A stretch of DNA of 23,260 nt from Jimgerdemannia flammicorona (GCA_003990745.1 RBNI01001284.1:1-23260); one strand, 5' to 3'; positions 10,961 to 19,384 are shown, counted from the stretch's first letter. Notes: generated from the sequence alone by a model not told the origin. Numbers and translations are program-made.

Positions 10961-12369
10961 TGCCAGCTCAATAGAGGCAAATTACAAAGTTGAGAATTGA
11001 TGTAGTTTGACTTGAGCCTCTAGTTACTTTATTAAAAAGAAATAAAATATTCTATAATTTCTGATATTCTTGTTAGTATTTAGCAGTATAATAGTTAAGT
11101 CTAGATATAGCAATTAATTTTAGTAATTTCTTTAGTGAGATAGTTCTTGAGTATAGTAGTGATTTGTATAATAGTCTTTGTAAGTGGATTTCCTTTTTGA
11201 GTGATAGATAATTTCTATATAGTACAGTGATCTTTAAAAGTATGTAATTTTTGATATAATGATCTTGTATAGTATGAGTGGGTTTCCTTTTTAGATGCCA
11301 GATAATTTCTATATAGTATAATGATCTCTAAAAGTATATAATTTCTGATATAATAATCTGAGTAATCTGATATAATATGGTAGATTTGTAGTATTTCATA
11401 TTAGATGACAGATTGGTAGATAACTTAGTTTTAATATAGATTTTTCTAAATTAGCAAATTTCTTGAATAACTTGGATAACTTGGTTTAGTGAATAACTTG
11501 GATAACTCAGAGGGTAGATTTTTGAGCAAAGTTACATCAAAGACTAGTTTCATTTATATAGGATTACATTAAAGAACTGGCTCTACTGTAAAGTTACATC
11601 AAGATAGACTGGCTTTGTAATAAGATTTCTATGGCAAACTTTTTGAAAAATAGCAGATGAAACAGATTTTTGAATTAGCAGACTTCTTGAATAGTACAGA
11701 TTCTCTTCTTAGCAAAGTTATATTAGAGACTAGCTTTATTTACATAAAGTTATATCAAAGGACTGACTTCATTATAAAGTTATATCAAATAGACTGGTTT
11801 TGTAATAAGATGATAGACTTCTTTTAAAAATAGTAACTCTTCCTTAAACAGTAGATTACTCAAATGGTGGCAAAGTTCTTTACTCAAACTTAGATAGTAA
11901 ATACTCTTGATTTTGGACTCATTTTTTATATCAGAAAGTGGACTGATGTAGAAAATAGCTTATAACTTCTTAGTAGTAGCTTAATAGCAGAATTCTCCTT
12001 CTAAGTATACCAGACAATTGGCTTTTATTTTTGATTTTCAGACTGAGATTTATTCACTCTTGTCTCTGGAGTATTTTACATAGATTGGTTGCTATCTAGT
12101 TACTATATAGCTATTATAGATCTACTATATATAAGAAGAAGTAATTTTCATAGTCTTAGAGTGATCTTTAAGATCTTAAGATAATCTTTAGAGTTTTAGA
12201 GTGATCTTCAGAATCTGTAATATTTTCTTCTTTTACTATCTGAGTTATTTATACAAGTTGGTACAGTAGGGCAACTCTGGTTGTCTGATATATTTGATAT
12301 GATATATAGCTAAATTATAGTAACTGACTGGAATAGTAACTTAGTACATTTTTCTACTAACTTATCACA
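10961..12369 (-). repeat. Gypsy 5' LTR (right copy), 1409 bp
   Basis: This is the better preserved LTR. On the forward strand it begins TGCCAGCTC and ends TTATCACA, giving the canonical TG...CA termini. It is 108 bp longer than the left copy, mostly because of a 94-bp internal tandem duplication (11184-11277 repeated from 11278). Differences from the left copy are nearly all transitions. In element orientation this is the promoter-bearing LTR. Confidence 0.85.
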
Positions 12370-12830
12370 ATAGATAGAGTATTATTTTAGTATATTTGAC
12401 ATTTCAATAATATGACTTATATATATATAACTTTATCATCTTTGAGTTATATCACTCAATATATAAATATACTCTATCTGAAATAATAAACAATACTCTG
12501 CTCTCTCCTCTGCTCTTTACTCTACTAAGTTATAATACTTCTAATAGATATTATTATTACTAGAATTATTAATTATCAAAAATCAGTAACTTTATAAGAC
12601 CAAAGTACTTATTAATATAAATATATAAAGGATACCTATTGTTTACTGAGAATAAAAATCAGAATCTTTATTAATATTGATAAAAAGTCTTATCTAAAAT
12701 AGAGAAGATATTAGTAATCTAAAGAAAAAGTTTATATAGTCTCTATTAAGAAGTAAAGAAAAAATTATATATATATTATCATGTAGTAGTCACTGAGTTC
12801 TTCAAATACTTCAGATTCTCTTCAAGGTAT
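12370..12830. other. AT-rich debris, no gene
   Basis: No reading frame of interest is intact. A forward frame near 12570-12670 (NYQKSVTL, then decayed sequence) faintly resembles the start of a copia gag, which would make this the edge of another copia fragment. The similarity is too weak to call. Confidence 0.35.
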
Positions 12831-13140
12831 ATCTCTTAGACTAACTTAAGTTTGTTATAAGTAAGTTCTTATTGGAGTGCCTTCCCAAGGTCTTATAGTC
12901 CTCAAACTTCTTATCTTTAACTGTCTTGTTATCTCTTAGACTAACTTAAGTTTGTTATAAACAAGTTCTTATTGGAGTGCCTTCCCAAGGTCTTATAGTC
13001 CTCAAACTTCTTATCTTTAACTGTCTTGTTATCTCTTAGACTAACTTAAGTTTGTTATAAGCAAGTTCTTATTGGAGTGCCTTCCCAAGGTCTTATAGTC
13101 CTCAAACTTCTTATCTTTAACTGTCTTGTTATCTCTTAGA
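12831..13140. repeat. 100-bp tandem repeat, three full copies plus 10 bp
   Basis: Three consecutive 100-bp units begin at 12831, 12931 and 13031, each starting atctcttaga. A fourth start (10 bp) at 13131 then diverges. I compared the units base by base. They differ only at positions 31 and 32 of the unit, which read GT, AC and GC in units 1, 2 and 3. The period is not a multiple of three, so it is not a coding repeat. On the reverse strand a TATA-like stretch (tatataaatacccctc, about 13200) lies upstream, so the array could be the transcribed leader of a lost element. That is speculation. Confidence 0.95.
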
Positions 13141-13340
13141 TTGCTTGCAAGAAAGTATGTATAAGTGAACTTAACTGACTTTATTTCAGAGGAAATAAGA
13201 GGGGTATTTATATAAAATATAATTCAATAGTTGCTAAGATATAAAGCTAAATATAAATTCCAATAACTAAAATAAAATACCAGGACAGAGAAAACTACTA
13301 AGTTTCAGGGTCAGCACTGATTGTTGTACAGATTCAGGAT

Positions 13341-13430
13341 GCTGGTATAATTTCAGTGATATATCAGAATACTAGTGCTAGAACAATTCAGTATCACATC
13401 AGAATGCCAGTGCTGGCATAATTCAGTGTA
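13341..13430. repeat. Short degenerate tandem repeat, period about 36 bp
   Basis: Units at 13341-13376, 13377-13411 and a partial 13412-13430 share the pattern gctgg(t/c)ata(a)ttcagt...atcagaat(a/g)c(t/c)agt. The differences are mostly transitions. It sits just downstream of the stop of the decayed reverse-strand frame that ends at 13441. Confidence 0.6.
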
Positions 13431-13440
13431 ACCAAGGGAC

Positions 13441-14420
13441 TTAGAGCAGAATGTTCAGGACCATGGGAGCTTCATCCTTATTGTCACTGAAAGAGATGAG
13501 ATCTGCAAATATTTTGTCATACATTTTATATATGTCATGTGGGATGACATCATTGCCGATGATGTCATCACATTTGGTGGCAGCAGGAAGGAGGTCTGGG
13601 GCTCTCCAGTCTATGAGGTTCTCTTCCACAAAATAGGGGACAAATGTGGGGTCTTGGAGAGGTCTAACCTGGATGCTTGGGCCTTGGAATACTGAGATCA
13701 ATCCTTGCAGAAATTGATCTGGGTTGTCCTGAAGAATGGGATGCCAGAGGTCTTCTACTTTATCACTATCAAGGATGATAGTAGACTGGGCTTCTATAGC
13801 CACCCTGGCTTCTAGTGCATTGATATAGCAGGCTGATAGATCTCTGAAGTCTGAGACTCTAATATACTCCAAGTTGGGGATCAACTATGGCACATGCCTG
13901 AAGATCTAATAGATCTTCTTAGCTATCCTTATTTCATATATATCTATAGAAGTGGTATCTTGTAGCTCTTGAGGGCTAGCCTGTGGGAACTCTCAGCAGA
14001 GAAGGTTTCTTATTTCATACTCCTGCCACATTTGGAGGTATTCAGTAGCAATGGTGATCCTTGTTTCCATTTCATGGCAGTAGAGGATATAATGATAAGG
14101 GTCACCAGTACCCAGGTTGACACTAAGAGTCCTTCTTGAGTGAGTCCTCATGGCTCTTCTGATGTCTTGGAACATTCTTTCTTTGACTGAGGTATCTTGG
14201 TGATTTCTTGACCTTAAGGTTTGGTGAGCAGCAGGCATTTCATTTGTGATAAGTTTTTGAGCTATTTTGGGATTGGTGGGTCTTGTTAGTTACTACTACT
14301 GTGGTTCCTTAATCCTTCTTTTATATTCCTCAAGATGTCTGAACTATGGTCACAATAACTCATAGTTAGTTATAATCGCTCATCTTGTATGCCATATGAT
14401 CTTCTTGTGCTCCAATCTGG
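13441..14420 (-). pseudogene. Decayed protein-coding frame, family not recognised (about 320 codons)
   Basis: One reverse-strand frame stays readable from about 14420 down to a stop at 13441. It is interrupted by TGA and TAG stops near 13970, 13900 and 13884, a TAG-TAG-TAA cluster near 14293, and two or three more upstream. Each stop is one transition from Gln, Arg or Trp. The frame is the same before and after the stops. The readable product includes KIAQKLITNEMPAAHQ, YHYILYCHEMETRI, EDLWHPILQDNPDQFLQG and FVPYFVEENLIDWRAPDL, ending VLNILL. It is acidic and rich in Trp and Tyr, with no zinc knuckle, transmembrane segment or repeat. It could be a gag-like protein of a third retroelement or a host gene caught by mutation. 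Confidence 0.6.
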
Positions 14421-14751
14421 TGGCTTGCAAAGAAAGACTGTCTTCTGTGCTGATGTCATCATTCTGGGGTCACTGTTACAATATATAAAGATTACTGATA
14501 TATATATCTCAAGAAGTATATCTTTATAGTAATTAGATATATTAAATATATTAATAATTACCATCAATATTACTAAGATTTTTTTTAATAAAAATAAATA
14601 AATAAGAAAAGAAAATATAGAACTAAGATAATTAAAGAGTAAGTTTTTAGTATTCTCAAATATATAATATTAATAATAAAAAAAGCAAATCATAGTCAAA
14701 ATTCCAAAAATTTATCTAGCTATAGTAATATATACTAAATATAATTAAAGA
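14421..14751. other. AT-rich stretch without a gene
   Basis: A reverse frame at 14370-14480 contains MMTSAQKTVFLCKPPDWSTR, offset from the decayed frame downstream of it, and could be a 5' exon or the start of the same element. The rest is A/T runs. The reverse strand shows tgtaacagtgacccc near 14465-14480, which would fit the inner edge of an LTR, but I see no partner LTR. Confidence 0.3.
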
Positions 14752-15062
14752 ATATAGTAGAAATAGATCTAACAACTATTATCAAAACTATTATTGAACT
14801 ACAGATAACAACTCTTCTAGAAATTTACCTTGAAATGACAATTCTACTTTAATATTAAAATAAGAAGTAGTCTGGTTAAGAGTGAAAATATCTATTGAAG
14901 GAAGAGTTATTAATTCCGATTGCATAAGAGAAGTTCTCCTTATTGTCCAAAACTACAACTTTACTATATTATTTGAAGTCAAAAAGAAGAACTGATTGGC
15001 ACAGGTGCCCATACTACAAGTTTCCCATTTTATACTATCAAAAGGTCAGACATTAAATATAT
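14752..15062 (+). pseudogene. Possible retroelement-derived frame, decayed
   Basis: A single forward frame reads VEIDLTTIIKTIIELQITT, then a cluster of five stops, then KISIEGRVINSDCIREVLLI and QNYNFTILFEVKK, one more stop, and LAQVPILQVSHFI. The long readable blocks on both sides of the stops suggest a degraded coding region. The first block loosely resembles the region before the protease in some fungal gag-pol proteins. I would not name it further. Confidence 0.3.
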
Positions 15063-15146
15063 AACCATTTGGTGATGTCATCAATGTGAATTTGGTGTCT
15101 ATTAATTGACGTAGTCTTGCAATTGACTATTATATATATGACGAAG

Positions 15147-15338
15147 CTAAGGCTCCAAAGTTGGCTGGAGAAAAGCCGAGGTTGAGGCCACGGACATAGT
15201 AATCCACATCGATGGATTAAATGGAAGTGGATTTGGAATATGGAGATCAACTGTCATAGGTTGAACATATTTCATTCCATTCATGGTGAATTTTGGACCA
15301 CCTTTTGGTATTGGCAACCAACCCCAGGATTGAGTCAT
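15147..15338 (-). CDS. Unrecognised 63-codon ORF, Pro- and Met-rich
   Basis: The reverse strand opens with ATG (MTQSWGWLPIPKGGPKF) and ends TLEP-stop. It lies in ordinary base composition just downstream of the LRR gene's last cassette. It has no recognisable domain. It could be a chance ORF, a lost 3' exon of the LRR gene or a fragment of another gene. Confidence 0.2.
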   Translation of the reverse strand: MTQSWGWLPIPKGGPKFTMNGMKYVQPMTVDLHIPNPLPFNPSMWITMSVASTSAFLQPTLEP

Positions 15339-15369
15339 TTTCAACAAACATTGTGAACACGATGAAGCT

Positions 15370-16776
15370 TGGTCAATATCGCGTTCTATTTCGGAACTTC
15401 AGAGAATCCACCAGGGCGCATTCCCCTCGTAGCTGATGTGGTTCTTGAAAATGAGGAGAAGATGAGCGAACACGCACAGATCGTGAGCTTGATTCCATCG
15501 CGCAGCTGCACACAATACTTCACACGGTTCTAACATACAGGAGAGATGCAACTCGGTCAAAGTCGTATTCTGCTTCAAAGTCTCGGCCAGAGCGCGAGCC
15601 CCCAAGTCGTCGATGAAGTTCTCTTGAAAGTGAACCAACATGCATAGATCGTGAGCTTGATTCCATCACGCAGCTGCACATAATGCTTCACACGGTTCTG
15701 ACATACTTTCGAGATTCAGTTCGATCAAGGTTGTGTTCTGCTTCAGAGACTCAGCCAGGGTGCGTGCCCCCTCGCGGCTGATGCGGTTCCCTTAAAAATG
15801 AAGAGGATTAGCCAACACGCACAAATCGTAAACCTGATTTCATCATGCAGCTGCACACAATGCTTCACACGGTTCTGACTTACAGGAGATATTCAGCTTG
15901 GTCAAGCTCGTGTTCTGCTTCAGAGACTCGGCCAGGGCACGTGCCCCCTCGTCGCCGATGCCGTTCACTTGAAAATTAACAGAGGATGAGCCAACACGCA
16001 CAGATCGTGAGCTCGATTCCATCACGCAGCTGCACACAATGCTTCACACGGTTCTGACATACCTTCGAGATTCAGCTCGGTCAAGGTCGTATTCTTCTTC
16101 AGAGACTCGGCCAGGGCGCGTGCCCCCTCGTGACCGATGTCGTTATCTTGAAAATTAACAGAGGGTGAGCCAAAACGCACAAATTGTGAGCTTGATTACA
16201 TTACGCAGCTGCACACAATACTTCACACGGTTCTGACATACATCCAAGATGCAGCTCGGTCAAGGTCGTGTTCTGCTTCAGAGACTCGGCCAGGAGGCAT
16301 GTCCCCTCGTAGCCGATGTCGTTCTCTTGAAAACGAACAAGGGATGAGCCAACACGCACAGATCCTGAGCTTGATTTCATCATGCAGCTGTACACAATGC
16401 TTCACGCAGTTCTGACATACCTTCGAGATTCAGCTCGGTTAAGGTCGTGTTCTGCTTCAGATAGTCGGCCAGGGCGCGTGCCCCTTCGTGACCGATGCTG
16501 TTGTCTGGAAACAAACAGGGAATGAGCCAACACGCACAGACCCTGAGCTTGATTCCATCACGCAGCTGCACACAATGGTTCACACGGTTCTGACATACCT
16601 TCGAGATGCAACTCGGTCAAGGTCGTGTTCTGCTTCAGAGACTCGGCCAGGGAGCGTGCCCCCTCGTCGCCGACGCCGTTCCCTTGAAAATGAACAGGGA
16701 CGAGCCAACACACACTAAAAGTGAGCTCGATTCCATCACGCAGCTTAACACAATGCTTCGCCCAGTTCTGACATAC
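15370..16776 (-). repeat. Tandem array of LRR exon-intron cassettes, period about 178 bp
   Basis: Seven cassettes each hold an 84-bp exon encoding one 28-residue LRR and an intron of 84-95 bp. An eighth, decayed exon follows at about 15370-15443. Exon starts on the forward strand are 15539, 15707, 15884, 16063, 16242, 16421 and 16599. The introns are as alike as the exons: each runs from GTATGTCAGAAC through a shared block with gcagctgc and TGATGG to TTTTCAAG or a close variant. The shortest intron (15623-15706, 84 bp) has lost about 10 bp. The array therefore grew by duplication of whole genomic cassettes, probably by unequal exchange. Confidence 0.85.
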
Positions 16777-17612
16777 CTCCGAGATACAGCTCCGTGTTCT
16801 GCCTCAGGAACTCGGCCACAACATCAATATGCCTTTCCCTCATGGCCACAATTATTGGTGTCTGTCCTCGATTGTCCTTGGTGTTCACGTCGGCATGGAG
16901 CTCAGTCACCAATAGCCTCACAACCTTAATGTACCCGAACTTTGCAGCCAAGTGGAGCGGCGTCACCCCGCCTTTGCTTTTGACGTTCGCATCCATCCCA
17001 AACTTGAACACAAACAATCTGACCACCTCGTCGTAACCGGCCGATGCTGCCCAGTGCAATGGCGTCCGACTCTCTATTTCCTTGACGTTTTCGTGGGGTC
17101 CCGTGTCTTCAGCGATGCCCGCGAGTGCCTTTTTTACTTCAATATTTTCTAGAAATACACCCCATTGTGATAGTGTACAACCACAGGCGACATGACGTTC
17201 ATTATCTGTACCACTAGCTGCTACTTCTAAAATTATTGTTTCAAGAACCAAAAAGACGACAGCGGTTTCAATGAACAATTTTGGTGATTACGATTTCCGA
17301 ATAGATTTTTCCAAGCTCATTTTGGAAGGATTCAAACATACCTTGATTTTTCTGGAATATCTTTTGCCTTTTCGCCGCCCTCTCTTCCGTTGACGCTGAC
17401 GATTGCGAAGCATTTGATCGGGAATATGTGCAATTTTTTTCCAAGTGTCGACATCTACCGCAGGGTTCGTTCTTGTCGCAAAATTTTCTGCTCTTGTTGC
17501 AGTTGTCACAGCGTTGTTTCCCGTGGCTGATTTTCGAGGAAGGCGCTATGGGTAGTTGTGGCGTCTCGATGACAATAGAGTAACTAATAGGAGGAGGAGG
17601 ATTTATGTTCAT
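15442..17612 (-). CDS. Zn2Cys6 - ankyrin - LRR protein, nine coding exons (inferred model)
   Basis: Proposed exons, 5' to 3' on the reverse strand: 17612-17342, 17226-16777, 16682-16599, 16504-16421, 16325-16242, 16146-16063, 15967-15884, 15790-15707, 15622-15539, and two bases (15443-15442) completing a TAA. The product is 436 aa. Residues 35-61 form C-x2-C-x6-C-x5-C-x2-C-x6-C (CDNCNKSRKFC, then CGRC), the fungal binuclear zinc cluster, followed by a basic stretch (AAKRQK). Residues 143-234 are three ankyrin repeats with TPLHWAA, TPLHLAA and TPIIVAM. Residues 241-436 are seven 28-residue LRRs of the RNI/NLR type (NxIGDEGARALAESLKQNTTLTELNL). All introns are phase 1, start GTATGT or GTAAGT and end AG; every LRR intron has an in-frame TGA. 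The ATG at 17612 was chosen because the longer frame upstream starts only at TTG. The zinc cluster implies nuclear DNA binding; ankyrin and LRR units imply protein binding. No usual fungal-TF middle homology region is present. Transcript support is lacking. Confidence 0.7.
17227..17341 (-). other. First intron of the Zn2Cys6-ANK-LRR gene, 115 bp
   Basis: On the reverse strand it starts GTATGTTTGAATCC and ends AATAATTTTAG. The first 24 codons (GMFESFQNELGKIYSE...) are open in the frame of the zinc exon, then meet TGA. The paralogue at 21745 has the same intron, the same open stretch and the same TGA position. Retention would give a short zinc-cluster-only protein. The splice model is favoured because peptide similarity between the copies resumes exactly at the 3' splice site. 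Confidence 0.6.
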
Positions 17613-17669
17613 GACGTCTTCTTGGTGTAAGTTCCCTTCCAAACTGATCCTTTTATTTACGTTGAGCTG

Positions 17670-17845
17670 CGGTCTTGGTGTGACGCGGCTTTGCTTTTGA
17701 CATTCACATCCATCTCAAACTGGACCACAAGCAATCTCACCACCTGGTTGCCAAGCATTGAGATAAACACTGGCGTGCGGAGCTGGAAATACCCCGATGA
17801 TGTTGCTGGTGGAAAGCTGCTAGTGATTGATGACACCTTCATTAT
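17670..17845 (-). pseudogene. Ankyrin-repeat fragment of a related gene copy
   Basis: The reverse strand reads QLRTPVFISMLGNQVVRLLV and then FEMDVNVKSK, close to the first ankyrin repeat of the neighbouring gene (SRTPLHWAASAGYDEVVRLF, then FGMDANVKSK). Similarity is also clear in the DNA, for example gatgtgaatgtcaaaagcaaa versus gatgcgaacgtcaaaagcaaa. It stops at a small deletion where the second repeat should begin. A short leader (MKVSSITSSFPPATSS) lies upstream but has no counterpart in the intact gene. It is a relic of a third family member, 60 bp upstream of the intact gene's start. Confidence 0.6.
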
Positions 17846-19270
17846 CAAAGTTTTAGTAATATGACATAGAATTAAATATTTGTCGATCAGGGTCAAAACA
17901 TATGAAACTTTAATTTGTACAATAATTCATGACTTCGCGAAAACATATGACCTTTGGCTTGTGGATTCCCCTTAATCAGGGAGATATCGTTTTACCATAT
18001 TTGTCCGCCCAAGAATTACCTTGGACTTTGATCGACATTATTACCCATTTAGAAAAGACAATTGTCCCTTCCGATAATCAGTGCATTAAAGCACGTGGAA
18101 ATCACATAAATGGGGAAACACGGAAAAACACGTTTCTGTATAAAATGCCGTGTAACCTGTCAAACACATAAACCAACCATTTCGTGTGAAAACAATTGCC
18201 ATAGAACAGAACAGCACAAAATGGAATGGAAGGAGAAATACAGACTTCGCGACTGCATATTTGCGTAGGCGGCAGGGTGCATCCATTGGAGACAAAATAA
18301 CTGGCCTGATTTAAGCGATCAATAGGCGGTAGCATAGAAACCTACGAAATCCGATTGTTAACGGCAGTACGGCCCCATACGAAGACCCCTTGAGGCGAGC
18401 ACGTTATTATTTTCGCTAGTCAAGGGTTTTTTTGTTTTTTTAGCGCACTATATTGACCTTGAACAGCCATGTGACGGAGGCGAGTTTTAGATCCCCATCA
18501 TGCAACGTATTGGAGCATTCTATTTTTACGACCCGATTGACGAGTAAGTCGTCCGAGAATTCCCGTGCTCAACTCAATTGAATCCAGAATGGAAATCAAC
18601 ATTCAACGTCATTGCGCAGTGCCGTGCAAATAGCAGACGGGATGAAGGATTCAAGCGGTTCGTGTTTCGAATAATCCTTGCAGGGGAATCAAAGAGGCCA
18701 GCAAACATTAATGATGGACGCCCAAGTTCAAAGAGCCGTATAACTAGATGAACTTAATGTACATTGATATTTGTTGTAAAGGGGAACTTAACAAGCCAAA
18801 AATCATTAAATTCGGACATATTTTAGTAGAGTTTGAATTTTCCTATGATTTATCTGTCAACCAAGTCGACAAATTTCAACCGTCACCCAGCGCTCTCCAG
18901 CAAAAAAATAAATAAAATGACATAAGAATTTGATTGGCTACAGACGATTTGGTGCACCGGAAAGGTTCTCCAATTAAAAAAAGATGATATGTTATTTGGA
19001 TGTAAGCTAATGTGCTGCCCGTCTGCCATTGGAGTGTGGAGAAACATCAGGGCGTGAATCTGTACGAGGCTTGTGAAAATGAAATACATGGTTTTGGCTC
19101 GGCGTGCATGAAAGTAAGCTTCAAATGTTCTAGTCCAACAAGCAACAGGATCATTATCTTGGAGAATTACGTTTCGCGTTAAAAATCGAGCATCTTGCGT
19201 GCAATTTACAGCAATAGTTTTAATTGTATTTGTCACGATTGCACATCAGGCGCGACATTCCAACCATTGA
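17846..19270. other. Intergenic region with no gene I can support
   Basis: Normal base composition. ORFs of 77-80 codons at 17929-18171 (+) and 18102-18335 (-) start with ATG but show no domain, codon pattern or splice context. The ORF at 18883-19236 (-) begins with GTG. A putative exon with a good 5' splice site at 18500-18543 leads to only a 32-residue product. The upstream regulatory regions of the flanking genes must lie here, but I see no defined element. Confidence 0.5.
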
Positions 19271-19277
19271 ATCGCAG

Positions 19278-19287
19278 TATTTAAAGG
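19278..19287 (+). promoter_or_regulatory. TATA-like box of the small two-exon gene
   Basis: tatttaaagg lies 147 bp before the proposed ATG and about 57 bp before a good 5' splice site (GTGAGT at 19335). The segment 19335-19405 would be a 71-bp intron in the 5' leader (ends ctacag). Removing it also removes an upstream ATG that is followed directly by TGA. This is inferred from position and consensus only. Confidence 0.4.
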
Positions 19288-19348
19288 CAATCAACCTTAA
19301 CAACGTTATCTTCGTGCTCAGATCAGGCAAACATGTGAGTTCTCATTG

Positions 19349-19384
19349 GAAGAGGGGAGAGAAAAAGAGAGAGAGGGAGAGATA
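19349..19384 (+). repeat. Purine (GA-rich) tract
   Basis: An almost pure A/G stretch with gagagaaaaagagagagagg lies inside the proposed leader intron. It is low-complexity sequence. Confidence 0.7.

Larger units (their letters stand above)
2328..12369 (-). mobile_element. Degenerate Ty3/gypsy LTR retrotransposon, about 10.0 kb
   Basis: Two long direct repeats (2328-3628 and 10961-12369) enclose reverse-strand remnants of gag, protease, RT, RNase H and integrase in that order, which is the Ty3/gypsy order. In element orientation the LTR starts TGTGATAAG and ends GCTGGCA in the better preserved right copy. The left copy shows TA in place of TG and CA at its two ends, as expected from transitions. 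No frame is intact, so the element is immobile. The 5-bp flanks (taaca on the left, ataga on the right) do not form a clear target-site duplication; mutation or later rearrangement could explain that. It abuts the copia remnant, so it probably inserted at or into it. Confidence 0.88.

Noticed and set aside
2323..12374. Target-site duplication flanking the gypsy element
   Set aside because: The five bases on the left (taaca) and on the right (ataga) do not match, even allowing for transitions.
12831..13140. CRISPR array
   Set aside because: The repeats are head-to-tail 100-bp units without spacers, in a fungal context.
15399..16583. Several separate 60-80-codon reverse ORFs, each with one LRR
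   Set aside because: They are read-through of single LRR exons into the following introns and all end at the same intronic TGA. The cassette splice model explains them together.
16488..17152. Forward-strand ORFs of 66-107 codons over the ankyrin and LRR exons
   Set aside because: They are antisense shadows of the repeat array and ankyrin exon; translations show no domain and follow the repeat period.
18500..18674. Two-exon mini-gene starting MQRIGAFYFYDPID with a GTAAGT splice site
   Set aside because: Either acceptor choice gives a product of about 23-32 residues. One good donor site is not enough evidence.
18883..19236. 117-codon reverse ORF
   Set aside because: It starts with GTG, has no domain and has a random-looking composition; it overlaps the probable promoter region of the small forward gene.
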